From assembly GCA_949152475.1 (NCBI GenBank), contig OX424560.1, positions 9,114,001 to 9,178,000 of the forward strand: a DNA stretch of 64,000 nt, given 5' to 3'. This document shows, one piece after another, positions 11,263 to 22,581 of this stretch (its first letter is position 1; every line of letters starts with the position of its first letter). Origin of the DNA: Terebella lapidaria. Its lineage: Eukaryota; Annelida; Polychaeta; Terebellida; Terebellidae. A program made the position numbers and the translations under genes. Below the pieces are notes generated by a model that worked only from the letters and a program-made list of their open reading frames with translations, searched no databases and was not told the DNA's origin.

Positions 11263-14200
11263 ATGGGAAAGAAGAAAGCAAGTGCTTTGAAAAGAAGTGC
11301 CAGGTTGGCGAAGGTTTGTACCACAACAATCACAGTCTTCAATAATGTTTGAATATTTGCGGAATGCACTATGCAATGTGGTTAATAGTTTTCAAGTCTT
11401 AATGCATATTGATTTATATTATCATGATAATTCGGTCTTAAGATGAACCTATGTACAGACTAGAATGACATATTGTTACAGGAATCCATTCTGTAGTAAG
11501 ATGCATTGTATGAGTAAAATCAACTGTTATATTAAAGTAAATGATAATGTATTTTTCCTTTTTTAATATTCCTTTTTAATGTATCTCTTCTTTTGCAGAA
11601 CTTGAGGGCGATCGACGAGGCGAGGGGCCTGGGGGAGCGTTCACCACGACCAGACGAGGATGACGCTCCAGGTGTGGGTGCTAAGGGAGCCCCCGGGGAC
11701 AGTTACCCCGTCAACAAACTCGAGGGTGGTGACCTCGTGCACAAAGAACCACGAGAGGATTCAAAACCTCAAGAGGAGGGTAACCTCGTGAAAAAACAAC
11801 CATTCAGTGAGGAGGGTAACCTCATGAAAAAACAACCACTATATCGACAAAAACGACCTCAATACCAAAACGTCGAATCTGAATCTCAAATCTCGAATAC
11901 CTCTTGCACAAACAACAAATCTATTCATGAAAATCGGACAAAGTGTTGGCCAAATTTTCAGAATATTACTCGAGATGAGCCTTCAACTTCTGGCAGTACG
12001 AATGCTTCTCGACAACTGTCAGATAATTTTGTGCCAGTTAGAACATCCAGCACTGTAAAAGCCAAACCTAGAGTTGTGAAATATCATCAACAAAGTGTTA
12101 GTGGCTCATTCCATCAAGGTGATGTAAATTTCCCCGAAGTAAGTCGCGGTAGACAATGTACATGTAATTCTCTCGCTGCATTGTGCAAATTACAGACCAA
12201 CAATTCAAAGATGTTAACATGTTGTGAAATGAATGATGTTCTCAAAAAGGGAGATTACATCTACAGAAAAGTTATTGAGGATTTAGCGCTTCGTGAAAAA
12301 CTCACAAATGTCTATTTAAATTTTGAAGAATTGCCAGGCGAGTTTGATATGTGGAATTTGCACTTTAAGCTGACGTTGTTGGATCGTATAAGTGGTATTT
12401 GTGGCGGTCCAGAATTTCCTCACGAGTTTGGTTTTAGTCTACGAAATGCTGTGGCTGATGGTCTGGTACAAGCAAAGTATATTCTTTTGATGATTGGTAG
12501 CAATTGTGTCGCAGTAGCAAAATCTGGCAGACATTATGTGTTAATTGACTCTCATGCAAGAGATTGTAATGGACGACTGGCCGAGTCTGGCAAAGCAGTA
12601 ATGCTTAAATTTAGAAGCATGGAAATGTTGTGTTCCCACCTTCTAGATGTGGCTTCTCCAAGCGCTAGAGATTTCCCATTTGAAATACAACCAGTGGCAA
12701 TTCATTCAGAAGAGGCTAACACTCTAAAAACTGTCACTGATATATCAATGCGAAATTATATGGATGACCAAGCTGAAAAGGCCAAACTTTTCAAACCACA
12801 AAAAACTATCGGCCCAACAAAAGACAAAAAAAGGAAGCTTTACTTCAAGAACTTGAGGAACGAATATCGACAGAATGAAGATTTCAGAGATGGGGAACGA
12901 TCACGTGAAAGATATCAAAAACGTAGAGTGAGAACAGACGAACAGTTCAGAGATGGGGAACGATCACGTGAAAGATATCAGAAACGTAGAGTGAGAACAG
13001 ACGAACAGTTCAGAGATGGGGAACGATCACGTGAAAGATATCAGAAACGTAGAGTGAGAACAGACGAACAGTTCAGAGATGGGGAACGATCACGTGAAAG
13101 ATATCAAAAACGTAGAGTGAGAACAGACGAACAGTTCAGAGATGGGGAACGATCACGTGAAAGATATCAGAAACGTAGAGTGAGAACAGACGAACAGTTC
13201 AGAGATGAGGAACGATCACGTGAAAGATATCAAAAACGTAGAGTGAGAACAGACGAACAGTTCAGAGATGGGGAACGATCACGTGAAAGATATCAGAAAC
13301 GTAGAGTGAGAACAGACGAACAGTTCAGAGATGGGGAACGAACCAAAGAAAGGTCTCAGAAACGTAAATCTAGAATGGACGAAATGTTCAGAGAAAAAGA
13401 AAAGACACAGAAACGTAGAGTCAGAACAGATGAAGAGTTCAGAGATAAGGAACGAACCAAAGAAAGGTGGCAAAAAGAACAAAAAAGAAAATGTGATTTT
13501 TTCAAAGAAACTGAACGCGTTGTCAGAAAACAAAAACGTCTCAATCAATCAAACCAAAAAGTTGAACAACGAAATGACAGAAAGAGAAAATCACAGAAAC
13601 GAAAGTCCTCTGATTTCGTGTGTCATGAAAATTCTTCCAAAAGACGAAAATTATTCGGAAATAGCCTGGATGATTGCATTGAAAACTTCCATGTCAAGAT
13701 AGCAGAGGGTCCTGTTTATGTGTGTTGTTGTTGTCGTCAAACTTGTTTTAGAGAAGCTGTTCAAAAATCGTTCAGAATTTTATTGTCTTCATCTGACAAC
13801 ATTCTTGTTGAAAAATGTATTTTAAATTTTTGTGATCAAAGGGACAACCCTGGAGAATGGATATGTAAAACTTGCTATGGATCTATAAAATCTGGTAAAA
13901 TTCCCAAACTCTCTATGGCAAATAAAATGGTGTTTCCCGAGAAACCAAAGGAACTAGACCTTTTCCCGCTCGAAGAAAGACTCGTTGCATTGCGTATTCC
14001 TTTCATGCAAATCAGAGAATTACCTAGAGGTGGTCAGCTGTCGATCCGTGGTAATATTGTCAATGTTCCCTGTGATATCGAACCAACTATACGTACTCTG
14101 CCGAGAAATTTGTCTGAAAGTAAAACAATTTCTGTGCAACTTAAAAAGAAAGTTTCTTTTGCCAGCTCAGTATTTACAGAAAATATTCGCCCTCAAAAAG

Positions 14201-14475
14201 TGTTGAATGCTGTAAAGTACCTCCTAGATACTAGTCCTTTATACAAATCTCAGAATATCTCTCTTGACGACGAATGGACTGACAAAATAACCAGTGACAA
14301 TGGTATTGAAACATTGGAGTTAACTGGTTTGGCAGGTGATATATCAAATGATGTCAATATGACAGAACAGGAAGATACTGAACAGCCTCCCCAAGATAGT
14401 TATAATAGTGATGACGATGACAATTTCAGTGAACTTGACGAGCGAGAACAAGTCATGGGTAACATGACTAGATGA
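11263..14475 (+). CDS. Helentron replicase, N-terminal frame (spliced): protease-like + DUF6570-like
   Basis: A first exon (11245-11313, ATG at 11263) encodes MGKKKASALKRSARLAK and splices in phase 0 to 11599. The long frame itself has no ATG near its start, which supports the splice. Domains in order (numbered from the codon at 11593): low-complexity charged region; a cysteine-protease-like domain with RGRQCTCNSLAAL (Cys189) and LIDSHARD (Asp319, His321), the Cys plus Asp-x-His layout of OTU/C76 herpesvirus-tegument-type deubiquitinases; a 21-residue basic tandem repeat from residue 432; and a cysteine cluster (VYVCCCCRQTC, WICKTCYG) followed by PLEERLVALRIPFMQIRELPRGGQ, matching the DUF6570 region found upstream of Helitron Rep domains. 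The frame stops at 14475 and the next domain continues one frame over. Roles in transposition are inferred. Confidence 0.75.
12886..13326 (+). repeat. 63-bp in-frame coding minisatellite, 7 copies
   Basis: Seven nearly identical 63-base units encode a 21-residue block (RDGERSRERY then QKRRVRTDEQF). Copies differ mostly by silent caa/cag-type changes and one Gly to Glu change. Two to three decayed units follow to about 13490. The array is strongly basic and acidic by turns and would form a charged helix. The homogeneity points to recent expansion or conversion. Confidence 0.92.
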
Positions 14476-14542
14476 TGGGGACGCTTTTGATGATAACAGA
14501 GTCTACACATTTGCTCCTGGAGAAGACCAGACACCCATTGCC

Positions 14543-17500
14543 ATGTTTCAAGATGAAAATTCTGAATATTTAGCTTTCCCAACAATTTTTTGCGGTCAGA
14601 AACGTCCTGATAATTCTGAAAGAGAAAGGCTTGTGCATTACAGTGACATTTGTAAATGGGAGCTCCGTTCCGAAGATCGTAGAGTAGCTATGTCCGTGCC
14701 CAATTTATTTTACAAGATGAAAAAGAATCAGTTGAAGCAAGTTAAAGATAAAATAGGACTTGCAGTTCGTAGATGCAAAATGGGTTCTAAACAAATGACT
14801 GCCGGTGCTTTATTGAGACCAGATGCATTCAAAAATTTAGTAAATTTAGATGAGGGCTTCTACATTTTCAAATCCATTAGAAATTCCCCAGCATACCTCG
14901 AAAAAAGAAAGAAGGATGTGTTTGCAATGATACGACAACTTGGCTTGCCAACATGGTTTGCATCGTTTTCTGCAGCAGACACAAAATGGCCAGATTTACT
15001 TAAAATAATTGGAAAATTGCTGGACAAGAAAGAATATACAAATGCTGAAATTGATGAAATGGACTGGACAGAACGAACAAGGCTCTTACAATCAGACCCT
15101 GTTACATGTGCTAGATATTTTAACAATCGGGTTTCACTTTTTATAAATTCAGTCCTGAAAAGTGACCATACTCCTATTGGGAAAATTACAGATTACTTTT
15201 ATCGAGTAGAATTTCAACAGAGAGGCTCACCTCACATTCACATGCTTATTTGGGTAGAAAATGCACCTGTTTTTGGAGAAAGTGAAAACTCAGAAATCGT
15301 GAAGTTCATTGACCAATATGTATCATGCTCCAGTAAAGTCCCTGATTCTGAACAAATATTCAAGGGTCAAATGCACAAGCACTCCAAAACATGTAGGAAA
15401 TATGGTAAAGCTATATGTCGATTTGGGTATCCAATACCACCAATGCCAAGAACTATGATATTGATGCCCGTGGATAACACGACAAACACCAGCGATCACA
15501 CTGATTCAGATTCGGATGATACTGATTCAATTGCTGAAAGGCTTAAAAGAATTCAAGCCATGTTAGTTGATAATAAAGATGGTATCAAAAGATCATTTAA
15601 AGAATTCTTATGTGACCTCCACATGACAGAATCCCAGTATATAAAAGCTATACGTAGTTCCATAACAGATGCTAAAATATACTTGAAACGTGATCCTTGT
15701 GACATAAGGGTAAATGCTTATTGTAAACAGTTACTATCAGCATGGAAGGCCAATCATGATCTGCAATTTATACTAGATCCCTATGCATGTGCGATGTATA
15801 TTGTCAATTATATCAACAAGTCTCAGAAGGGAATGAGCGCTTTATTGGATCGAGCATGCAAAGAAACCAGAGCAGGCAATATGGACATAAAAGAAAGTGT
15901 TCGGCACATTGGAAATATGTTTCTAAAAAGTGTAGAAGTTTGTGCTCAAGAAGCTGTGTATCTTGTTTTACAGTTACCACTTTCAAAATGTACCAGAGAT
16001 GTAATATTCATAAACACATCCCCACACACAGACCGAATTTTTTTATTGAAAAGTAAAACTGATTTGGAAGAGTTGGATGAAGAATCAACAGATGTTGAAA
16101 CAAAGAATATCATCGACAGATATAGTAAACGTCCTGGACAATTAGAAAATTGGTGTCTTGCAGATTATGCATCGAAATTGAATGTTCAGTATAATGCTAC
16201 CAAACCTAAACAAAATGCCAAAAAGGATGAGGGTCCCACCGTTGACAAAGAAGCTGATATATATGATGATAACAATGAACTTGATAACAAAGAAAATGAT
16301 GAAAACAACAGAAAGGGGAATATCATTTTAGCATTGCCAAATGGTACACTATTCACAAAAAGAGCCAAACCAAAGGTCATTCGATTTGTAAATTATAACC
16401 GCAAGTCAGACTATGAAAATTACTGTCGGGAAAAGCTGATGCTGTTCTTACCATGGAGAAATGAAGACAAAGATCTGTTGGGAACATTTGACACGTACGA
16501 GGCACATTTCAAAGCAGTTGAACAAGCAATTGGTCGAAAGTACCGAGACTATGCAAACTACACAGAAATACTAGATGAGGTTGCTGAAAAATCCCATAAC
16601 TTTCATGACGAAGAAGTCTATGACAATCTTATACCTGGTGCCCAAGAAGAAAATGCCTTAGATGAAGAGATTGGTTCAACAGAAAGCCAAAAATACATAT
16701 ATTTTGACCCGAATCAATGCTCACAAATGCAGTCTGATTTTGTAGGTGATACTATTGGATCAACAAGTTCAGTGGCCAATGAGATATCCGTACCCAATAG
16801 ACTTCCTCAAGCTGAATATTTGCAATTAGTCCGGTCTCTCAATCGAAAACAAAGAGAATTTTTTTTACACGTTGTCCACTGGATAAAAACCAAAGAAGAG
16901 CCATTAAGGGTTATATTGACTGGCGGCGCCGGTGTTGGAAAATCTGTATTTACCAATACATTATATCAAACACTACATCGTTACCTTTGTTCTTCTGAAG
17001 GTGAAAATCCACTTGATTGTCGAATACTCCTCTTGGCTCCAACTGGTAAAGCTGCTTTCGGTATCCGTGGAACAACTATACATTCTGCATTGTTCCTACC
17101 AGTGAGTCAAGGTTATAAAATTTGTAAACCACTAGACACGGAAAAGCTGAACACTCTTCGAACAAAGTATCGAAATCTTTCTGTAGTCTTCATTGATGAA
17201 GTATCTATGGTCGGCCATGACATGCTTAATTTCATAAACCTAAGATTGAAGCAAATCAAAGGAAATACCAAGGTCTTCGGTGGAGTCCACATGATACTAA
17301 TTGGTGACTTATGTCAGTTACAGCCTGTAGGTGATGGTTGGATATTCAAAGACTTGACTTCTGGATATGGACCACTTGCAACAAATCTGTGGAAGGAGTA
17401 TTTCTCTGCTTTTGAACTTGATGAGATCATGAGACAGAAAGATGACCAGCAGTTTGCGTTATTGCTGAATCGCTTGCGAGAAGGTAAACATACTCAGAAT

Positions 17501-18970
17501 GATATTGACACACTAAAAGAAAGACAATGCGAACCAGAAGACGAGTCCAAATTACTTGACTTACCTCATTTATTCACAACTAATGCAATGGTGAACAAAT
17601 TCAACAGTTCTCTCTTTGACAAAAGTTTGAACCAAAAAGTGACTATACCTGCTTTAGATTCTATTTTAGGTGATTTTGCAAATGATGTCAAAGAAAAAAT
17701 AATTCTGACAGTAACTACTGATCCAACTAGGACAGCAGGCTTACACAATCCTCTAAAAGTGTCACCCGGATTACGATATGAGGTTGTTGCAAATTTATCT
17801 GTTGATGATGGGCTAACAAATGGCTCTGGTTGTGTCCTAAAACATATCGAATATAAGATGAACACCACAACAAGGCCAAGTATTTTGTGGGTCCACTTTG
17901 ATAACGAGAGAATTGGCAAAGATCAGAGACGAAAATATCGAGCATTATATTCTCCCCAAATTTCACCAGAATGGACACCAATTTTCGACATTAAGCGAAA
18001 GTTTACTGTGCGGAAAAATGTACATGCTGTCCGAATACAGTTTCCTCTAAGGTCTGCAGCAGCCAAAACAGTTCACAAAGCTCAAGGAGAAACATTGCCA
18101 AAGGTTGTTGTTCACTTGGGGTCAACTCGAAGAGACCATATTCATTATGTGGCACTAAGTAGAGCACAGAATATTGCAAATCTCCATATCTTAGAACTGA
18201 ATGAAGACAAAATAGCAACGTGTGATGCTGTTACAAAAGAATTGGAGAGACTAAGACAAGATGCCGCTGTTAAGCTCTGCTATACACCCCTGTATCAGAT
18301 GAACACAAACACCTTCAAGATCGTCTTTCATAATGCACGATCAGTTCATGCTCATTTTCAAGATATAATGGCAGATGCGAATTTTATATATGCTGATGTT
18401 GTTTCATTTGCAGAATCCAGATTAACTGAAAATGATCCAGATGTTAGTTATAACTTCGATCATTTCATTCCTCTCAGAAATGACGAAGCAATAGACAGCA
18501 CATCACTATGTAGACCTCATCATGGTTTGCTTTCTCTTGTCCAAAAGAAGCACTCTGACCATTTTCTTATCTTCAGCCACTTCAGTTCTGTGTCATTGGA
18601 ATTCACTTTTATCAAAACCGGTGACTTGTCCAATCCTGTTCAAATAGTGTTTTTATACAGATCACCTGCATTTTCATTTGAGATGTTCAAAGGTATAATG
18701 ACGAAAGAATTATTGCGTATTGTTGACCCCACAATCAATCTAGTTATTATGGGAGATTTTAATTTTGATCATCGTGACAAGTCACATGCTGGTCTAGAAC
18801 AATATATGAACAATACTTTCAATTGTATCAGCATAATGGATTCACCAACAACAGATCATGGCTCAACATTAGATTTAATATTCACAAACATGGACTCTAT
18901 ATCAACGACTACATTAGAATGTCCTTGGTCTGATCACAAAGCAATAGTTGCATGCATCAATGAAATATAG
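14543..18970 (+). CDS. Helentron Rep-helicase-endonuclease
   Basis: This 1,475-residue frame holds the core of a rolling-circle transposase. Residues ~75-250 form the Helitron_like_N Rep domain with the two-histidine motif (SPHIHMLIW, His231/His233). The catalytic tyrosine pair and lysine are in YIVNYINK (Tyr419, Tyr423, Lys426). The PIF1/RecD-type helicase has Walker A GGAGVGKS (794-801), APTGKAAFGIRG, Walker B FIDEVSMVG (Asp885), LIGDLCQLQPV and the C-terminal KTVHKAQGET and YVALSRAQN. An AP-type endonuclease closes the protein: FHNARSVHAHF, SFAESRL, GDFNFD (1404-1409), SDHKAIVA. The helicase-endonuclease fusion defines Helentrons (Helitron2). The frame is open upstream to 14468, where it meets the preceding frame with a one-base register change. 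All catalytic motifs are present. Confidence 0.93.
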   Translation: MFQDENSEYLAFPTIFCGQKRPDNSERERLVHYSDICKWELRSEDRRVAMSVPNLFYKMKKNQLKQVKDKIGLAVRRCKMGSKQMTAGALLRPDAFKNLVNLDEGFYIFKSIRNSPAYLEKRKKDVFAMIRQLGLPTWFASFSAADTKWPDLLKIIGKLLDKKEYTNAEIDEMDWTERTRLLQSDPVTCARYFNNRVSLFINSVLKSDHTPIGKITDYFYRVEFQQRGSPHIHMLIWVENAPVFGESENSEIVKFIDQYVSCSSKVPDSEQIFKGQMHKHSKTCRKYGKAICRFGYPIPPMPRTMILMPVDNTTNTSDHTDSDSDDTDSIAERLKRIQAMLVDNKDGIKRSFKEFLCDLHMTESQYIKAIRSSITDAKIYLKRDPCDIRVNAYCKQLLSAWKANHDLQFILDPYACAMYIVNYINKSQKGMSALLDRACKETRAGNMDIKESVRHIGNMFLKSVEVCAQEAVYLVLQLPLSKCTRDVIFINTSPHTDRIFLLKSKTDLEELDEESTDVETKNIIDRYSKRPGQLENWCLADYASKLNVQYNATKPKQNAKKDEGPTVDKEADIYDDNNELDNKENDENNRKGNIILALPNGTLFTKRAKPKVIRFVNYNRKSDYENYCREKLMLFLPWRNEDKDLLGTFDTYEAHFKAVEQAIGRKYRDYANYTEILDEVAEKSHNFHDEEVYDNLIPGAQEENALDEEIGSTESQKYIYFDPNQCSQMQSDFVGDTIGSTSSVANEISVPNRLPQAEYLQLVRSLNRKQREFFLHVVHWIKTKEEPLRVILTGGAGVGKSVFTNTLYQTLHRYLCSSEGENPLDCRILLLAPTGKAAFGIRGTTIHSALFLPVSQGYKICKPLDTEKLNTLRTKYRNLSVVFIDEVSMVGHDMLNFINLRLKQIKGNTKVFGGVHMILIGDLCQLQPVGDGWIFKDLTSGYGPLATNLWKEYFSAFELDEIMRQKDDQQFALLLNRLREGKHTQNDIDTLKERQCEPEDESKLLDLPHLFTTNAMVNKFNSSLFDKSLNQKVTIPALDSILGDFANDVKEKIILTVTTDPTRTAGLHNPLKVSPGLRYEVVANLSVDDGLTNGSGCVLKHIEYKMNTTTRPSILWVHFDNERIGKDQRRKYRALYSPQISPEWTPIFDIKRKFTVRKNVHAVRIQFPLRSAAAKTVHKAQGETLPKVVVHLGSTRRDHIHYVALSRAQNIANLHILELNEDKIATCDAVTKELERLRQDAAVKLCYTPLYQMNTNTFKIVFHNARSVHAHFQDIMADANFIYADVVSFAESRLTENDPDVSYNFDHFIPLRNDEAIDSTSLCRPHHGLLSLVQKKHSDHFLIFSHFSSVSLEFTFIKTGDLSNPVQIVFLYRSPAFSFEMFKGIMTKELLRIVDPTINLVIMGDFNFDHRDKSHAGLEQYMNNTFNCISIMDSPTTDHGSTLDLIFTNMDSISTTTLECPWSDHKAIVACINEI

Positions 18971-20560
18971 AAATCTTCAAAGTACATGTACTTGTATGAT
19001 TCAGGCGCCACATACGGGTAATGGGGGTTTATAGAGTATAGCCTGGCCCCTCCAAAATGATGGGAAACATGTCCACCCGTAATGGGTGGCACCCGTAATG
19101 GGTGGACACGTTGGGGTGGGTAGCCTATACAGCAGCATGACCCCTCTGGTGTGGGTGGGATTAATAGTTCTTAATAACTATAAAATACTTTGACATATGG
19201 TGCTGTATGCCATATGTGCCGGTACATCAGTACATGTCTTTTGATTTCATTCCAATTATATCTCTTGAAGAACAATCATTGTAATTGTATCAACCCAGCA
19301 TGTGTTGTTGCTGGGTGCATATTCTTGATATTGTTCGCATCTTCTATGATTCTTGATATTGTTCGCATCTTCTATGATGTAAATATTCGAAAGAGGGGTC
19401 ATAGTTTTGGGGTATATATTCATGTACTATTCAACATGTATACTACTAGTATTTCTTCAAAAAAAAATTCATAATTTGGTACTGGATATTGCTGCTTGTT
19501 ATGACTTATTTGAATTTTTATTGGCTTGTGTGTGATTAATTATTAATTTTGTTTGAATCATTTGTGTAGGAAGAACGATAATTCAAAATTGTAAATGTAT
19601 CAGATCAGTGATTTCATTTATGTATTGTTGCTACATGTAGATGTATATTGTTCACATTTCTGAGCTGTGAATACTTCTGGAGTGTGTACTATTCAGCGTC
19701 TCCTTATTTGTAGCATCACAATCATTTAGTATTGTAAATATATCAAATTAGTGATTTTATTTATGTTTTGTTGCTACATGTAGAAGTCTATTGTTCACAT
19801 TTATGAGCTTGTGTAAACTTTATTTATTTTGGGAGGATTCCCCACAGCCAATGCCACTAGGGGGTTTCCTCAGTGCATATGTACAACAAGTGCGAAACTA
19901 TATACAAATCACGATTACATACAAAACACTGGAACGAGCAAATATAACTTGGGTTTTCAAATACATATTCTGAAGCTGTAAACATACTTGGCTGAGCAAA
20001 AATACAGCGATAAGTTAAGTGAATTATGTAAATCGTTTCGTTAAATAAATATAGTCATGAACTGCTTGGAAAACACTTATATTATCTTGGAATGTAATAT
20101 CATTGAAACCATGTAATAAGGAATGGATTAGGTTGTTATCTTCTGATTTATCAGTTGGTATAATTAAGCTGTAGTGGACCCCTGGAGCAATGATTGAACT
20201 AATTTTTTTAAGTAAGGAGCTGTAAATACTTTCGAACTATGTACTATTTAACATACATGTATATTTCTCATTATTTCTAGCATCAAATAACTTGCTTGGT
20301 ATAAATTATATGGATGTCTGGGATAATGTCACTGAAACTAATTGTGTTTTCAATATTATTTGCATAACATGGTACATTTACATGTAAATTTGGTGGTGGC
20401 CAATGCAGTTGTAGTTATATTGACATATGGTAGTACACGTATATAAACTGTGGTTTACACAAAAGTGGTAAAAAAAACAGGGTTAAATATATACCAATGA
20501 ACTATATCTACAGTTCAGACAATATTTCAAATACAATTTATTCTCATAGACGTGGAATCA
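18971..20560. other. Downstream flank of the Helentron genes, non-coding
   Basis: There is no gene here. Around 19060-19110 the near-palindrome 'acccgtaatgggt' occurs twice in tandem, which could be part of a terminal stem-loop. A 28-base unit beginning 'attcttgatattg' is duplicated exactly at 19321-19376. A degenerate ~142-bp unit ('tttatgt.ttgttgctacatg') repeats at about 19606 and 19748, with a partial third unit near 20210. At 19818-19890 'ttattttgggaggatt' and a matching 'ggtttcctc' resemble the 3' end of the LINE family at 60.05 kb. Confidence 0.5.
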
Positions 20561-20783
20561 ATACCCAGTATCAAGTATTCCGAGCAAACAAAACAGGGTC
20601 CGTTATCCAATCTCATAGTCCGGGGACAGAAAGTCATATCAGGCATACGAAGTGAGAGAAAACAAAAATGACAGGGAAACTCATGAACCCCCGTAAATGG
20701 CCATCAGGAGGTGAAATCAGGTGTTCCGGAAAGAGTGAGCATTTCCTGCCCCACTAGTGGCACCCGTCATGAATTCCCCAAAA

Positions 20784-22490
20784 TTAACATGAAAATAGAT
20801 CTAGTTGCATGGCAGACATGGATTTGCTGTATTTATCAACCAGATCATGATGACGTCCATAGAATTTTTTAAACGCAGCGATAAGTCTTGGTAAAACATA
20901 TCCTTGTCGTAGCAGTTTAGAGACTAGCTGGGCACTTCGATAGACAAAGTCCTCATATTTGCAACTAGCTCTGGAATAGCGTATAAGTTGAGAAACAAAC
21001 ACACCATATGCCGGTGACATAGGAATGTTGCTGCTTAGAAAAGGGAAATTGACTATGGAAAAATTGAAATCATCACGTTTGTCATATAATCTAGTTGACA
21101 GGTTAGAATCATTATCAATCTCCAACCTCAGGTCTAGATAGTTGGAAAAATTAGCGGATTCTGTAGTATCCTTAATTTCAAGTTCCTTAGGATATATGAT
21201 ATCCAAATAATCACCAAACTTGGGATTATTTAGCGACAATACATCATCTATGTATCGGAAAGTGAAATTAAAATTACATGTTAGTTTCTTAGAACCTCCT
21301 CTTTGTAAATGTTGGATAAAATCTGATTCATATGAGTATAAAAACAGGTCTGCCAATAATGGTGCACAGTTTGTACCCATGGGAATACCAATAGTTTGTT
21401 GAAATATTCGACCACCAAATTCCACAAAAATATTATCAATCAGAAAATTAACCATATTTACCACATCTATTTCAGTATATTTGTATGGGGCATCAGAGTC
21501 GCCTTTAACAAAATAAGCGGTATTATATTTAACTACAATATAGTGGTACCGACGTTGTCCCTTTTTAGAGAAAAATGAATTATTGATTAGTTTTTTAAGC
21601 TGAGATTTCAGTTCAGAATGAGGTATAGTTGTGTACAAAGTGGAGAAATCAAATGTTTTGATAGACGTTACTTTTGAAAGTGTGTGCGCATGTAGATATT
21701 CCAATAAAGATTTGGAATTTTTTAATATCCACATTTGGTTTATACCACTTCTAGAATAGATGGTTTCAGAGTACTTTTGGAGACCCTGTTTAATTTTAGA
21801 CAATATAGTAGTTAATATTTTAGAAAGGGCTTTGGTAGAACATGATGCTGAACCTGAAATATATCTTTGTTTGTGTGGATTTTTGTGCAACTTTGGGATC
21901 CAATATAAGTTCGGTAGATTAGAATCTTTACATGAGGTAGTAATACCAAACGAATGCAATACAGACAAATGATTTGATAAGATATCCTGTTTGGGCACGG
22001 TAATGGCTTGGTATGTACTATTGGGATTAGTATTGTTGGCAATACCCAGTTCGTCAAACAGGCACTGTATATAGTATGCTTTACAAACAAAAACAACATT
22101 ATTAGAAGCTTTATCTGCAGGGACAATGACGAACCTTTCTTGAAGTTTCAACAAACTATTAGTAACCACGGGATCATTGAAGACAGAGCTATATTTAGTA
22201 TTAACTGACTTTGACAAAACATTGATGCGTTTGTTTACCAATGACCTAATCTGTTTGACCCATTCTGACAGAGAATCAGTTTCTGCCTTTTCTCGCTTTG
22301 TCCATTTTCTGGCATGCTCCTCAACTGCATCCATGATTAACTTAAAATTGTATCTCCATGAAAACGACGTGGGCTCTCTATATTTGGGACCTTTGGACAA
22401 AATGTCTTTCAATGATTCATTCTCCACTATATTGAGGTCGCCTGAAATAACATGCCCAACTGGATCGTGTATGAACGGAGAGTGTTAAAC
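20784..22490 (-). CDS. Penelope-like element reverse transcriptase (5' truncated)
   Basis: The 547-codon frame (ATG at 22427) extends upstream in frame to about 22490, where it reads GHVISGDLNIVENESL, so the listed methionine is probably internal. Penelope-like hallmarks are visible: the DKG-type motif ahead of the palm (VPADKASNNVVFV), LYWIPKLHKNP, motif A TFDFSTLYTTIPH, motif B GIPMGTNCAPLLADLF and motif C FRYIDDVLS, then the family tail KRDDFNFSIVNFPF, AYGVFVSQLIRYSR and FYGRHHDLV. No GIY-YIG endonuclease follows at the C-terminus. If this clade carries it at the N-terminus it was lost by truncation. The element's 3' untranslated part extends left to about 20600. Confidence 0.88.
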
Positions 22491-22513
22491 ACTGTTAAAC
22501 ACTGCGGAGAATG

Positions 22514-22581
22514 TTAAACACTGCTCATTTCTCCGGTAACCTTTCTAGCCCTTGGGCTAATTTTTAGTCCTTTAATCCTTT
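22514..22581. repeat. 68-bp direct repeat, copy 1
   Basis: This copy begins TTAAACACTGCTCATTTC and contains the small palindrome TAGCCC-TT-GGGCTA. It is identical by eye to 23641-23708, 1,127 bp away. Just upstream 'gttaaacactg' is repeated in short tandem. The copy abuts the truncated 5' end of the Penelope-like element. Confidence 0.9.

Noticed and set aside
11263-14475. Reading the protease-bearing frame as an integrated herpesvirus-like gene
   Set aside because: It is directly followed by Helitron Rep and helicase and contains a DUF6570-like region, so it belongs to the transposon, not to a virus.
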